The translations under genes were made by a program, and so were the position numbers. A stretch of 64,000 bases of DNA from Nitratidesulfovibrio termitidis HI1 (GTDB lineage Bacteria; Desulfobacterota; Desulfovibrionia; Desulfovibrionales; Desulfovibrionaceae): assembly GCF_000504305.1 (NCBI RefSeq), contig NZ_KI632512.1, positions 1,362,250 through 1,426,249 of the forward strand, read 5' to 3'. Positions within the stretch are counted from its first letter, which is position 1, and each line of letters starts with the position of its first letter. Positions 1 to 9,659 of the stretch are shown in pieces. A model generated the notes under the pieces. That model saw only the letters and a list, made by a program, of their open reading frames with translations, did no database searches and was not told the origin of the DNA.

Positions 1-4
1 AGCC

Positions 5-33
5 CGAAACAAACATGCAACACACTTGTTTCG
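5..33. repeat. 8-bp inverted repeat at the window edge
   Basis: CGAAACAA at 5-12 pairs with TTGTTTCG at 26-33 across a 13-nt loop. The surrounding DNA is AT-rich compared with the rest of the window and lies about 160 bp upstream of the first gene. It could be an operator or the end of a gene lying before the window; nothing decides between these. Confidence 0.35.
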
Positions 34-195
34 TTAACCTTAATCTTCAAGAAACGGCAGGGGGATTTCGCCTGTTTCGCCCGCCTCTTGCCGGATGCCG
101 CGTGCGCAGGTAACACTGCCCACCTGACCGGACTGCATGACGCGCCTGCCGCTCCGTGCCCGGCACACACTTTCCTACATATGAATGGAGCATCC

Positions 196-843
196 ATGTC
201 GCAGACACACCGAGCGCAGGGCCGCCAGCACCAGGACGGCGACTACGTCCGCAAGTCCACCATGTACATGGCCGTGGCCGTGGCGCTGATCGTCGGCGCG
301 TTCCTTGGCGTACAGGTGGCGAGCATGTATTCGCCCGCGCCCGCGCAGGAAAAGCGCGCCGTGTCGGCCCCCAGCCAGCAGGCACAGGGCGGCGCGGCCA
401 GCCAGATATCCCCGGAAATCATGGGTCGCATCCTGGAAATGGAGCAGGCCGTTCTTAAAGACCCCAATGACGTGGCCGCATGGACCAAACTGGGGCATCT
501 GTACTTCGACACCGAACAGCCCAAGAAGGCCATCACCGCCTACGAAAAGTCGCTGGCGCTGAAGCCGGGCGACCCGGACGTGCTGACCGATCTTGGCGTG
601 ATGTACCGTGAAGACCACCAGCACGACCGCGCCCTGGCCACCTTCGAAAAGGCCATCGCCGCCAACCCCAAGCACCAGATCGCCCGCTTCAACAAGGGCA
701 TCGTGCTGTACTTCGATCTGGAGCGAAAGGACGACGCCATGAAGGCCTGGCGCGAACTGCTGGCCATCAACCCCGACGCCAAGGCCCCCAACGGCCAGCC
801 GCTGAAGGAAATGATGCAGTCGTTGCAGCAGCAGAACAAGTAG
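196..843 (+). CDS. Membrane-anchored TPR-repeat protein
   Basis: This is a 215-residue protein with a short polar N-terminus, one membrane segment at about residues 22-42 (MYMAVAVALIVGAFLGV), a low-complexity linker and at least three tetratricopeptide repeats from about residue 75 to 200. The repeats have the usual pattern of A/G, Y and P positions, as in AWTKLGHLYFDTEQPKKAI. TPR proteins scaffold protein-protein contacts, so this is probably an assembly or adaptor factor facing the periplasm. The start at 196 is chosen because GGAG sits 5 nt upstream; an in-frame ATG at 181 lacks a site. A strong terminator follows at 878. The partner is unknown. Confidence 0.85.
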   Translation: MSQTHRAQGRQHQDGDYVRKSTMYMAVAVALIVGAFLGVQVASMYSPAPAQEKRAVSAPSQQAQGGAASQISPEIMGRILEMEQAVLKDPNDVAAWTKLGHLYFDTEQPKKAITAYEKSLALKPGDPDVLTDLGVMYREDHQHDRALATFEKAIAANPKHQIARFNKGIVLYFDLERKDDAMKAWRELLAINPDAKAPNGQPLKEMMQSLQQQNK

Positions 844-1282
844 GACGGGCAACCGCCCTCCCCCACACCGTGCGGATGCGCGCGGCGGCCACGTGTCGCC
901 GCGCGCTTTTCGTTTGCGGATCGTTTCGATGCGACGGCAGTTGCCCGCCCTGCATGCCGCTGCCAACTCGGTATGGGACATGTTGCCCTGTCCCCTGTCA
1001 CGGCACTGCGGGATGGCATTCCGGGACGGTTTTCCGCCTGCCACGCGTGCCCTCCGCTGGCGCAACGGCCTTGATTTCCACTCGCCCCCCATGCCGAAGT
1101 GCGCTATGTTCCGACGGGGCGCGGCCCATGCGCCGCGCCGCGCACGGTCAACACGCAACCCGCGCGCCCCGCGCGCCCACGGAACCATGCCGCACGCCCC
1201 GATCATCGCTTCGGCCCACCGCTCGCCCCGCGTCCCCTCGCTTTACCCATATTCATCCCACCGCTGCGCCGTTTTGCGGAAA
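844..1282. other. Intergenic region, 439 bp
   Basis: Apart from the terminator at 878-910 I see no convincing feature. The frame of the downstream gene is open back to 893, and in-frame ATGs at 893 and 1187 are possible earlier starts, but this stretch reads as arginine- and proline-rich non-coding sequence. Confidence 0.4.
878..910 (+). terminator. Rho-independent terminator after the TPR gene
   Basis: A perfect 10-bp stem (878-887 with 897-906) with a 9-nt loop is followed by TTTTCGTTT. It lies 35 bp past the stop codon of the TPR gene. Confidence 0.8.
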
Positions 1283-4200
1283 ATGGCAGCCTGGCTGCTG
1301 CTGGCCTGTTGCCTTGCGGCATGGCCGCCCGACAGCGCGCATGCCGCCACGGCGGCTTCCGCCGCCAGCACCGCACGCCCCGCGGCCACCCCGCCAGCCG
1401 CCGCGCCCGCGCTTTCCAACGCCACCCACGCGCTGGATACGTCTGCACTGCTGGCAACCCAGCCGCTGGCCCCGTTCATCGAATTTCTGGTGGACCCCAC
1501 CGGCGCGCTGAGCGTGGACGAACTGCTCTCGCCCTCGCATCAGGCCGGGTTCACCCCGCTGGGCAACGGCCTGCCCCTGTTCCGCTCCGGCTCCACCTGG
1601 CTGCGCCTGACCCTGGCCCCCCGCCCCCAGGACAAACAGAACCCCCAGTTGCTGCTGGACCTTGGCCGCGACCTGCCCGGCAACGCCACGCTGTTTCTGG
1701 CCAGGCGCAACCAGCCCGGCGAGCCCAACGAATGGCAGGCGCAGGCTCCCGAGGGCGGCAACGTGTTCACCCTGCCCGACCCCGTGGGCAAGCCGCTGCC
1801 CGTCTACGTGAAACTGGACGGCGTGCCGGGACCGTGGTTCGCGCCCATGTTGCGCACCCCCCAGAACGCCGCATCGAACAGCGACGGACTGGCCCGACCG
1901 CTGGTGATCGGCGTGCTGGTGGCCGTGCTGGCCCTGTGCCTGCTGCGCGGCGTCTTCGAACGCGGGGAATGGCGACTGTGGACCAGCCTGTTCGTCGCCG
2001 CCGTGCTGGCCCAGGCCGTGGCGGGGCAGCCGCCCACGCCCGCCGGGTACGTATCGCTGCGCGGCCTGCCCGGGGTACTGGCCCCCGGCCTTGCCCTGAT
2101 GCTGCTGCCCCATGTGGGACGCCATCTGCTGCGCACCCGCGAGCACGCGGCTAACGCCGACATGCAGTTGCGGATTGTTTCGTTGGCCGGGGCCGTGCTG
2201 GCCCTGCTGCCGCTGGTGCCGGGCATGGCCTGGTCTTCTCGTCTGCTGGCGCTGTGGCCGCTGCTGCTGGTGCTGCTGCTGCCCACCGCCGTGGCCTGCA
2301 AATTCCGCAAGCTGCCGGGGTCGCGACGTTTCCTGACCGGATGCCTGGCCGCACTGACCGGGGCCGGGGCTGGCATCGCGGGGCTGGCGTCGCCGGCGCC
2401 CGCCGCGTGGATTTCCACGGCCCCGTTGTGGGGGCTGGCCCTGCTGGCCCTGCTGGTGGCGGGCACCAGCGCGCCGCGCCCGGCCATGGCCGAGGGTACC
2501 CTGACCGGCGGGCGCGGCTATCGCGTGCGCAAGAGCCCGGCGGCGGAACGCCCCGACCTGGATGACCCGCTGGCCGACGAACCCACCCTGCGCATGATCT
2601 CGCCCGAAGAACTGCGCGGCGGAATGGCCCCATCCCCGCGCACGCCCGTCACCACGCCCCCGGAAGATGCGCTGTTCCCTGACGACGCCACCCGCGAAGG
2701 CGGCAACGCCATCATCGACGGCGACATGACCGACGAGCCGCTGGAACTTTCCCTTGGCGACGTGCTGCCCGAACTGGACGGCACGCCCGCGCCACGCGGC
2801 TCGCGCCGCCTTGCCCGCGCGGCAGCCATGGCCGACAGGGACGATTACGCCACCGGCTTCGGCCCGACCGTTGCCGAAGGCGAGGACATGTCCCGTACCG
2901 GCCACGGGTTGTCGCCCGATGCCATGCCCCCTGCCGCGCCCACTGCACTGGACCCGCTGGCCCTGGCCCGCATGGAAGAAGCCCTGCTGGCCCCCATCGA
3001 CGCCATGCTGCAGGAACTGGACGGTCTGGAGAACTGCGCGCTGCCTCCCGCCGCCCGCAGTCACGCCGAGGCCGTAAGCGCCGCCGGACGCCAGTTGGCC
3101 TCCATCGCCGAGGATCTTGGCCGGGTGGCCGCGCCGCAGTGCACCGCCCCACGCCGGGCCGTGTTCGACCTGCAGCGCATGCTGCGCGACGCCCACGACG
3201 CCGTTGCCGACAGGGCGGAACGCAAGGGTCTGGCCATCTCGTGGTTCATGGCCCCCCATCTTTCGCAACTGTACGAAGGCGACGCGGGGCAACTGGGCGA
3301 ACTGCTGCGCCTGCTGGCCGAAAGCTCGGTGCGCTCCACGGACAAGGGCTCGGTGCACATGTCCGTGCGCCGCGTGCCCGACAGCACCGACCCCGGCCAC
3401 CTGCTGTTCACCGTCAGCGATTCCGGCGCGGGAGCGCCACCGCACAAGCGCAGCGTCAGCGCGCTGGCCCGGGCGTGGGAAATGGCCGACGCCGCCGGAG
3501 GCACCCTGACCGTGGAAAGCGGACGGGGCCAGGGCACCACCATTTCGTTCACCGCGCGACTGGTGGCCCTGTCGGGCGACGCCACCGCGCCGCGCCCCTT
3601 CGTGGGCGTGGACCTGACCGACGACCTGCGCGTGGCCCGGCCCACGCCTGACGCCATCACCGCGGCGGACCAGCTGCATCTGGGGCCGGTGGCCCCGCGC
3701 CGTCCGTTGCAGGTCATCGTGGCCGACGACGTGCCCAGCAACCGTCAGTTGCTGGCCTTTTTCCTGGAAGGGCTGCCCCATGCGCCGCTGGAAGCACGCG
3801 GCGCCACCGAGGCGGGCATCCTGTACCGGCGCGCGCCTTCGGGCCTGGTCATCATGGACGGCGACATGCCCGAGGACGACATCGTGGCGGCCCTGGCGTC
3901 CATCCGCGCCTTCGAGCAGGAGCACGGGCTGCCCCCGGTGGCGGTGCTGGCCCTTGTGGCGCACGAGGCGCAGGCCGAACGCATGCTGGCCGCCGGGTGC
4001 ACCGAAACGCTGGAAAAGCCCCTGACCCGCAGCGGCCTGCGTGCCGCCGTGCAGCGGCTGGCTCCGCCACACGCCGAGCCGGAGCCGCAGCCCGCGTACG
4101 CGGAGCATGCCGGATACGGGGATGGCGTTGCCGAAATGCCGTACGGCGAGGGGGACGACGATGCCCACGCCGCGCCGCCGGAATTCGCGGAACTGCCGGA

Positions 4201-6406
4201 CCTGTTCCTGTCCAATGCTGGAGACGACACCGATGCCGACCGTGATGGCCAGATTGGGCAGATCAGCCAAAACGGGCAAAACGGGCAAAACGGGCAGGTC
4301 GCGACGGACGAGCTTTCGCTGTCCGGCGATGCGGCCCAGGATTGGAATGCGACTCAGGAGTGGAATGCCGCCCCGGCATGGGATGCCCCCGCGACAACGC
4401 TGGACGCTGGCTATCCCTACGACGCGCTGCCAGAGTCACCGAATGGGGAATCCGTGCCTGCCCCTTCCGCGCTCAACGAAAGCGCTCCGTACGAAGAAGC
4501 CGCACCTGCCCAGTTCATGCCAGACGAGTCGGTGCCAGCCGAGCCAGCAACTGACGACCCCACGTCGTGGCACCCCTGGGACCGTCCCGCGACCGAATCA
4601 CCGGTGGCTGGCGCACCGGAACCGGTACCGCACATGGTGGAAAGCAACAGCGGCAATCCCCCTGCCGCGCCCGATGAGACCAATCCGGACGAAGCCGAGG
4701 AACTGCCCGAACTGTTCGAGGCGGACATCTTTGCCGTGGGGCACGCCGACCCCGCTGCCGGGCCGCAGCCTTCGACATCCGGTGCTGCCCCGGCGTCCGG
4801 CGTACCGCTCGAGGGTGCATCGCTGCCTGAAGGCGGATCGCTACTGGACCTCATCGTCACCGACGCCGAGGATCCCGAACCTGCCGACGACGCCCCGGCG
4901 GCATCGAGCCAGCCCCAGGCCACTCCTGCCTCGGCAGGCCTGATCCCGACGCTGGGTGCGCAGGAATCCGCCGCCCCTATCGCGACTGCGACGATATCTG
5001 CCCCTGTCGCGGAGGCGACGATACCAGCCAAGGTTGTCACCCCGGCCTGGGGTGACGATTTCGAGGAATCCGTGGGCGAACCCATGCCCGTCACGGCCAG
5101 CCCGACCCGGTCGTCTGTTGCGGGCACTGCCGTCACGGCCGGGCAGGAGCACGCATCTCCCCTTTCCGATGACGCGGCCACCGTGGTGCGCAAGCCCCCC
5201 GCCGACGGCGGGGAATGGGTGGGCGAACCCATGCCCATGGAGCCGCACCGGTCCACCGCCCATGCCGGGCCCAGCGCCTCGTCGTCCTACGGGGCTGCGG
5301 CGCGCCTGGAACGCTGGGAACGCGCCCAGCGGGCGCAACAGCAGGGGCAGCGCGCCGTGCCGCATCCGTCGCCGGAACAAAGGGGGCAGCAGACTGCGGA
5401 ACAGGCCCCGGCCCTGCCCCAACCGTCCGATAGCCGCCCCATCCGCGACCTGTCGGCAGAGGTACGCCCCGGCTACCGCCCCAAACAGCCACCACAGCCT
5501 GCCGGGCAGGCACAGCCCGGCCAAGTGACGCCCGAACAGGTAACCGCCGGGCAAGTGCGGCCCGGACAGATGCAGACCACCCCCGTCACCCCCATCCTGC
5601 CAGCCCCGCCCGCTGCCCCGAACGGCATGACGGCTCCGGCATGGCCCACCGGGCAGCAGACCGGCCAGCCCCTGCCGCCGCAGATGCAGTACACCAGGCC
5701 CCAGCCGGACCAGCAGACGGCCCCGACGCCTTACGCGCAGGCCAACCATCCACCCGTGCAGACTTCACCCAGACAAACCCCGCACGCTGCGGCGCACGCG
5801 CACGTGGCCACGCCGCCGCAGGCCGCCCCCGCCAAGAGCTTTGCCGAACGCATCGCGGAACGTATTGCCGCACACCTCGGCCGGGGCGCGGACCGTGCCC
5901 GGAATCCCGAAGGCGATACGGCGCGGCGGGCCCCGTCCCAATCCCTCCCTGCACAGCCCGCAAGGGGCGGCGCACCCGCCACCGAGCGTGACGAACGCGC
6001 GGCCCGGCCCGGCACGGCCCCGTCGCGCCCCGCTGCACCCGCTCCTTCCATCCCGCCCATCGCTACAGGCGGCCAGCGGGCAGAGCCGCACGGGCAGATG
6101 GGCGACGACATCGAACCGTTCATCCCCGGCCTGCTGGAAACCCTGGATGCCGCCCTGGACGACGCCCGGCGCGGTCGGGCCGACGGCAGCACCTTTGCCG
6201 TGCAGGAAGCGGCGGCGCGCATCGCGGGCAAGGCCGAAAGCTTCGGCCTGCGCGTGCTGGAACGCATCGCCCGCTGCGTGGAACGGGCCGCCACCGCAGA
6301 CGACATGGAAGCGGTGCGCGACCTGCTGCCCGAACTGGAGGCCGCCGTGGAACGCAACCGCATCGCCCTGGCCCCGCGCGCCGGGCAGGCCACCCGCCGA
6401 GGCTGA
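1283..6406 (+). CDS. 7TMR-DISM-type hybrid kinase-like protein with degenerate catalytic sites
   Basis: This is a 1707-residue protein. A signal peptide (about 1-21) precedes a periplasmic 7TMR-DISMED2-like domain (about 55-195), then a block of hydrophobic helices (about 200-395). A kinase-like region at about 590-760 keeps a D-box (VSDSGAGAP) and GRGQGTT. I see no H-box histidine, and the N-box asparagine position reads AESSVRST. A receiver domain (about 810-930) retains the acidic pair, the phospho-acceptor Asp in IMDGDMPED and the Lys in EKPL. About 670 residues of Pro/Gln/Ala-rich linker follow, with short internal repeats. The C-terminus (about 1606-1696) is HPt-like, but the usual AHxLKG reads AARIAG. 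It is therefore probably a phospho-signal receiver or scaffold rather than an active kinase. The start at 1283 is chosen for the signal peptide; its ribosome site is weak. Confidence 0.75.
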   Translation: MAAWLLLACCLAAWPPDSAHAATAASAASTARPAATPPAAAPALSNATHALDTSALLATQPLAPFIEFLVDPTGALSVDELLSPSHQAGFTPLGNGLPLFRSGSTWLRLTLAPRPQDKQNPQLLLDLGRDLPGNATLFLARRNQPGEPNEWQAQAPEGGNVFTLPDPVGKPLPVYVKLDGVPGPWFAPMLRTPQNAASNSDGLARPLVIGVLVAVLALCLLRGVFERGEWRLWTSLFVAAVLAQAVAGQPPTPAGYVSLRGLPGVLAPGLALMLLPHVGRHLLRTREHAANADMQLRIVSLAGAVLALLPLVPGMAWSSRLLALWPLLLVLLLPTAVACKFRKLPGSRRFLTGCLAALTGAGAGIAGLASPAPAAWISTAPLWGLALLALLVAGTSAPRPAMAEGTLTGGRGYRVRKSPAAERPDLDDPLADEPTLRMISPEELRGGMAPSPRTPVTTPPEDALFPDDATREGGNAIIDGDMTDEPLELSLGDVLPELDGTPAPRGSRRLARAAAMADRDDYATGFGPTVAEGEDMSRTGHGLSPDAMPPAAPTALDPLALARMEEALLAPIDAMLQELDGLENCALPPAARSHAEAVSAAGRQLASIAEDLGRVAAPQCTAPRRAVFDLQRMLRDAHDAVADRAERKGLAISWFMAPHLSQLYEGDAGQLGELLRLLAESSVRSTDKGSVHMSVRRVPDSTDPGHLLFTVSDSGAGAPPHKRSVSALARAWEMADAAGGTLTVESGRGQGTTISFTARLVALSGDATAPRPFVGVDLTDDLRVARPTPDAITAADQLHLGPVAPRRPLQVIVADDVPSNRQLLAFFLEGLPHAPLEARGATEAGILYRRAPSGLVIMDGDMPEDDIVAALASIRAFEQEHGLPPVAVLALVAHEAQAERMLAAGCTETLEKPLTRSGLRAAVQRLAPPHAEPEPQPAYAEHAGYGDGVAEMPYGEGDDDAHAAPPEFAELPDLFLSNAGDDTDADRDGQIGQISQNGQNGQNGQVATDELSLSGDAAQDWNATQEWNAAPAWDAPATTLDAGYPYDALPESPNGESVPAPSALNESAPYEEAAPAQFMPDESVPAEPATDDPTSWHPWDRPATESPVAGAPEPVPHMVESNSGNPPAAPDETNPDEAEELPELFEADIFAVGHADPAAGPQPSTSGAAPASGVPLEGASLPEGGSLLDLIVTDAEDPEPADDAPAASSQPQATPASAGLIPTLGAQESAAPIATATISAPVAEATIPAKVVTPAWGDDFEESVGEPMPVTASPTRSSVAGTAVTAGQEHASPLSDDAATVVRKPPADGGEWVGEPMPMEPHRSTAHAGPSASSSYGAAARLERWERAQRAQQQGQRAVPHPSPEQRGQQTAEQAPALPQPSDSRPIRDLSAEVRPGYRPKQPPQPAGQAQPGQVTPEQVTAGQVRPGQMQTTPVTPILPAPPAAPNGMTAPAWPTGQQTGQPLPPQMQYTRPQPDQQTAPTPYAQANHPPVQTSPRQTPHAAAHAHVATPPQAAPAKSFAERIAERIAAHLGRGADRARNPEGDTARRAPSQSLPAQPARGGAPATERDERAARPGTAPSRPAAPAPSIPPIATGGQRAEPHGQMGDDIEPFIPGLLETLDAALDDARRGRADGSTFAVQEAAARIAGKAESFGLRVLERIARCVERAATADDMEAVRDLLPELEAAVERNRIALAPRAGQATRRG

Positions 6407-6602
6407 ACCGCCTGACCGGGGCAACACGCACAGGTTCCCGGCCCCTATCCCCCAACCATTGCGGGCCAAGCCACTGCGGGCCGGGGCGCGGCGCATGCCC
6501 TGCGCGCCCTGTTTTTCAGGAATTGCGCAGCCCTCCGTCGGTGGAGCACACCGGCTGCGGGCACCCGTTTCACCCGGGTTGCGTGTGCGCCCAACACCAG
6601 CG

Positions 6603-6655
6603 TTGACACCGCTCATGAGTGGGGTTAGCCTTCTCTCGTTTGAGCGTTCACTCCT
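6603..6655 (+). promoter_or_regulatory. Promoter and candidate operator of the TetR gene
   Basis: TTGACA at 6603-6608 is followed after 17 nt by TAGCCT (6626-6631), a sigma-70-like pair with a good -35 and a weak -10. Just downstream, TGAGCGTTCA (6641-6650) is a near-palindrome of the kind many TetR proteins bind, and CTCATGAG (6612-6619) is a perfect palindrome inside the spacer. This fits autoregulation, which is inferred. Confidence 0.5.
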
Positions 6656-6696
6656 CGCTTCTGCCGTATCGCGGCAGACACTGAAAGGATTCCGAC

Positions 6697-7278
6697 ATGA
6701 AGCGCGACACCATCCTGCTTACCGCCGCCAAGCTGTTTGCCGAGCGCGGGTTCAACAACACCCCCACCAGCCTCCTTGCCAAGGAAGCAGGCGTGGCGGA
6801 AGGCACCATCTTCCGCCACTTCAAGACCAAGGACGACATCTTCCTCACCCTGATCCGCAACGTGAAGGATCAACTCATCAGCGACATCGAGAAGTATCTC
6901 GAAGTGCGCGCCCCCGAGACCAGCGTGGAGAAGGTGGTCTCCATCATCAAGTCGTTCTACGTGTTCGTGAAGAAGAACCGCATGGAGTTCTGCCTGATCT
7001 TCCGCGACGCGCCCACCCGCTACGGCGAACGGAACGACGACGTGTTCCTGGCCATCAAGGAAATCTACAGCTACCTCAACGATTACCTGCTGGTCGCCCT
7101 GCGCGACGGCCAGAAGGACGGCTCGGTGCGTACCGACATCAGCGTCGAGGACACCGCATGCATGATCGTGGGCATCATGGTGGGCATCGTGCGCACCATC
7201 CACTTCCAGTTCGTGGAACCCACCGACGACCTGCTGCGCAACGTCATCGACAACGTCAGCCGCTTCCTGAAGCCGTAG
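6697..7278 (+). CDS. TetR/AcrR-family transcriptional regulator
   Basis: This 193-residue protein has the usual TetR length. The N-terminal helix-turn-helix (about 5-52) is clear, with FAERGFNNTPTSLLAKEAGV followed by GTIFRHFKTKDDI. The C-terminal ligand and dimer domain is all-helical and ends in a hydrophobic segment (IVGIMVGIVRTIHF). An AAAGGA site lies just upstream of the ATG at 6697. No efflux pump or enzyme is adjacent, so the target is not obvious from context. The palindrome in its own leader suggests self-repression. The inducer is unknown. Confidence 0.9.
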   Translation: MKRDTILLTAAKLFAERGFNNTPTSLLAKEAGVAEGTIFRHFKTKDDIFLTLIRNVKDQLISDIEKYLEVRAPETSVEKVVSIIKSFYVFVKKNRMEFCLIFRDAPTRYGERNDDVFLAIKEIYSYLNDYLLVALRDGQKDGSVRTDISVEDTACMIVGIMVGIVRTIHFQFVEPTDDLLRNVIDNVSRFLKP

Positions 7279-7446
7279 CGGCGACACCCGCGCCGTTTTC
7301 CACGGGGCCGTTCCGCGCATACGGGGCGGCCCCTTGTCATTTGTCATGTGGCGACGCCCCGTTCTCGGGGGGCGTCCATGCCCTTCGCGCCACACCCCAC
7401 CGGGGGCGCCCCGCCAGTCTCCATGCCCGAGCCCACGGAGATGCCC

Positions 7447-7965
7447 ATGTCCGCATCCCTTTTTCCCCCCATCATTGCCATGCCCGCACTGTTGCTGCTG
7501 GCATTTCTGACGGCGTGCGCATTCCCCGCCCGGCCCGCGCATGGCGCGCAGCCGGACATGCCTGACCAGCCTGTCAGCGCCAATCAGCCTGCCGGACCCG
7601 TGCGCCTGCCCGCCTGCCCGGACCGCCCCAACTGCGTCATCACCCGGGCCGAAGGCGCCGTGCGCGACGGGCAGTACATCGATCCCTTGCCCTTCACCGG
7701 CGATGCGGCAACGGCCATGCGCCGTCTGGCCGTGGCACTGGGCGCCCTGCCCGGCTGCACCGTGACGGACATGGACGGCCTGACCGTTCGCGCCCAGTGC
7801 CGCAGCAAGGTCTTCGGCTTCATCGACGATGTGGTGTGCACGGCAGACCCGGCGGCATCCGTCGTACACCTGCGCGCCGCCGCCCGTTCCGGCTGGTGGG
7901 ATTTCGGCGTCAACCGCGACCGGGCGGAGCAGTTGCGGCGCAAGTTTCTGGGATTGTCGCGCTAG
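7447..7965 (+). CDS. DUF1499-family lipoprotein
   Basis: This is a 172-residue protein with a lipoprotein signal ending in LLAFLTAC (Cys at about residue 24). The mature part has the DUF1499 pattern: CPDRPNCVIT near the start, then FGFIDDVVC and an ending with RSGWWDFGVNRDRAEQLRRKF. The family is widespread and small; its biochemical role is not established. The start at 7447 is chosen because GGAG lies 6 nt upstream, while the in-frame ATG at 7441 directly abuts that site. It is separated from the TetR gene by about 170 bp and is probably transcribed alone. Confidence 0.8.
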   Translation: MSASLFPPIIAMPALLLLAFLTACAFPARPAHGAQPDMPDQPVSANQPAGPVRLPACPDRPNCVITRAEGAVRDGQYIDPLPFTGDAATAMRRLAVALGALPGCTVTDMDGLTVRAQCRSKVFGFIDDVVCTADPAASVVHLRAAARSGWWDFGVNRDRAEQLRRKFLGLSR

Positions 7966-8547
7966 CCCGCCAGACCACCCCAGTTCACAAGTCCCCGGGC
8001 CCCCAGCCCGCCGTCCGGCGCATTTCCAGTTGCCAAGCTGGCCCGGCGGGCGTAAAGCAGACCCCGCAACGTGCCGCAGCCGATACGTGGCACACCGGGC
8101 GGCTGCCACATGGCCCGCCCGCACCCCCAACAGGAGCACAGACGTGGATTCCGGCGACAGTAGTAGATGCCCCATCGCATCGCACCGTTTCGCAACGACG
8201 CACCAGCGCCGCTGCCGCCGTCACGTCCGGGCCTGATCCCTTCCCGGTCCGCCCGGCGGCGTTGCGCGCCCCCGGAGGTGGACCATGTTCCGCAGACCGC
8301 TTTCCCTGCTTTCCGCATCATCCCTGCTTTCCGACCGCTCCATCCGGCGCGCCCGCTGCCGGATGCATCGTCGCGTGCTCTCCGTGGCCCGTTCCGCGGA
8401 CCCGTACTCGTGACGCTCCGTTGCTTCCGCCGCCGCACCCTGCCCTGATCACCGCATCGGGCCTGCTGCGTGCGCGGCTGTTTCCGGCACGCGCGGCATG
8501 CGCCGCGCGCCAGACCGCACCCCGGAACGGACGCAAGGAGCCTTGCC
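7966..8547. other. Long leader/intergenic region upstream of the CorA-type gene
   Basis: This 582-bp stretch holds no domain-bearing gene. The one item with a proper translation signal is the 42-codon ORF at 8285-8413. No metal-sensing riboswitch fold was recognised by eye. Confidence 0.4.
8285..8413 (+). CDS. Possible 42-aa leader peptide upstream of the CorA-type gene
   Basis: A 42-codon ORF starts at ATG 8285 with an excellent GGAGGT (8274-8279) 5 nt upstream, and stops at 8413, 134 bp before the transporter start. The peptide is basic and Ser/Leu/Arg-rich (MFRRPLSLLSASSLLSDRS). It resembles no family I know. In enterobacteria, magnesium transporter genes can carry regulatory leader ORFs, so a similar role is conceivable. 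The evidence is only the ribosome site, the length and the position; it may not be translated. Confidence 0.3.
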   Translation: MFRRPLSLLSASSLLSDRSIRRARCRMHRRVLSVARSADPYS

Positions 8548-9480
8548 GTGTTCACCATTCACAAGACCATCGACGGCGTGCTGACGCCCGTTGACCACAT
8601 GGAACCCGACTGCTGGGTGAACCTTTCCAACCCGTCAGATGAAGAGCTGCGCCGTGCCTCGGTTCTGCTGGGCATTCCGCTGGACTACCTGACCGACCCC
8701 CTGGATGCCGACGAACGCGCCCGGCTGGAACACGAGGACGGCATATTGCTGCTGGTCATCCGCGTACCCATGGAAAACGAGGCCGACGCGCGCGTGCCCT
8801 ACCTGACGCTGCCCATCGGCATCGTGATCACCCGCTCCGCCGTGGTCACGGTGTGCCGGTCGCCGCGCGACATCGTCAGCGAACTGCTGAACGGGCGCGC
8901 CCGCACCATGGATACGGCCCGCCGCCTGTGTCTGGCCATCCACCTGCTGCAACGCACCGCCATCACCTACCTGAACGACCTGAAGGACATCAACCGGCGC
9001 ACCGCGTTCATCGAACAGCGGCTGCAACAGTCCATGCGCAATCAGGAACTCATAGAGCTGCTGAACATAGAAAAAAGCCTCGTATACTTCACTACGTCGC
9101 TCAAGGCCAATGACATCATCATGGAAAAGCTGCTGCGCACCCGCACCCTGCGCATCAGCGAAGAGGAAAGCGACCTGCTGGAAGACGCCATTACCGAGAA
9201 CCGCCAGGCCATCGGCATGACCAACATCTACAGCGACATCCTTTCCGGCACCATGGACGCGTTTGCCTCCATCATTTCCAACAACATGAATACGGTGATG
9301 AAGTTCCTGACCGGGTTCACCATCATCCTGATGATCCCCAACATCATCACCGGCATCTACGGCATGAACATAGACACCCCCTTGCACGATTCACCCTATG
9401 CTTTTGGTATCGTCTCCGGGGTGACCGTGGGACTGTGCCTGGCGGCCTGGCTGGTGTTCATCAAGAAACGCTGGCTGTAG
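8548..9480 (+). CDS. corA: CorA-family divalent metal (Mg/Co/Ni) transporter
   Basis: This is a 310-residue inner-membrane channel of normal family length. A cytoplasmic alpha/beta and long-helix domain fills residues 1-245. Two C-terminal membrane helices follow (about 248-268 and 282-302), with the signature YGMN in the loop between them and a basic tail (FIKKRWL). CorA proteins form pentamers that admit Mg2+ or other divalent ions down the membrane potential. The start is GTG at 8548, because AAGGAG ends 7 nt upstream; no ATG nearby has such a site. A hairpin terminator follows at 9505. Substrate preference cannot be read from the sequence. Confidence 0.9.
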   Translation: MFTIHKTIDGVLTPVDHMEPDCWVNLSNPSDEELRRASVLLGIPLDYLTDPLDADERARLEHEDGILLLVIRVPMENEADARVPYLTLPIGIVITRSAVVTVCRSPRDIVSELLNGRARTMDTARRLCLAIHLLQRTAITYLNDLKDINRRTAFIEQRLQQSMRNQELIELLNIEKSLVYFTTSLKANDIIMEKLLRTRTLRISEEESDLLEDAITENRQAIGMTNIYSDILSGTMDAFASIISNNMNTVMKFLTGFTIILMIPNIITGIYGMNIDTPLHDSPYAFGIVSGVTVGLCLAAWLVFIKKRWL

Positions 9481-9504
9481 CCGCGTCACGCGCGCTGTAA
9501 TGGA

Positions 9505-9535
9505 ACGCCCCGCATGGCCTGACTGTGCGGGGCGT
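9505..9535. terminator. Hairpin terminator after corA
   Basis: A perfect 10-bp stem (9505-9514 with 9526-9535, ACGCCCCGCA) and 11-nt loop lies 25 bp after the corA stop. There is no strong T-run on either strand, so it may only partly terminate. It separates corA from a convergent minus-strand gene. Confidence 0.6.
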
Positions 9536-9659
9536 CCTGCGTTCAGTGGGGGACCATGCAGCGAAGGCGCGAAACCGACGGCGCTGCACGGGAAAAGTTG
9601 AAGACCGGCCAAACGGTTTGCGGGGGCCGTGGCCCCGACAGGCAGTTACGGAAGCAATG

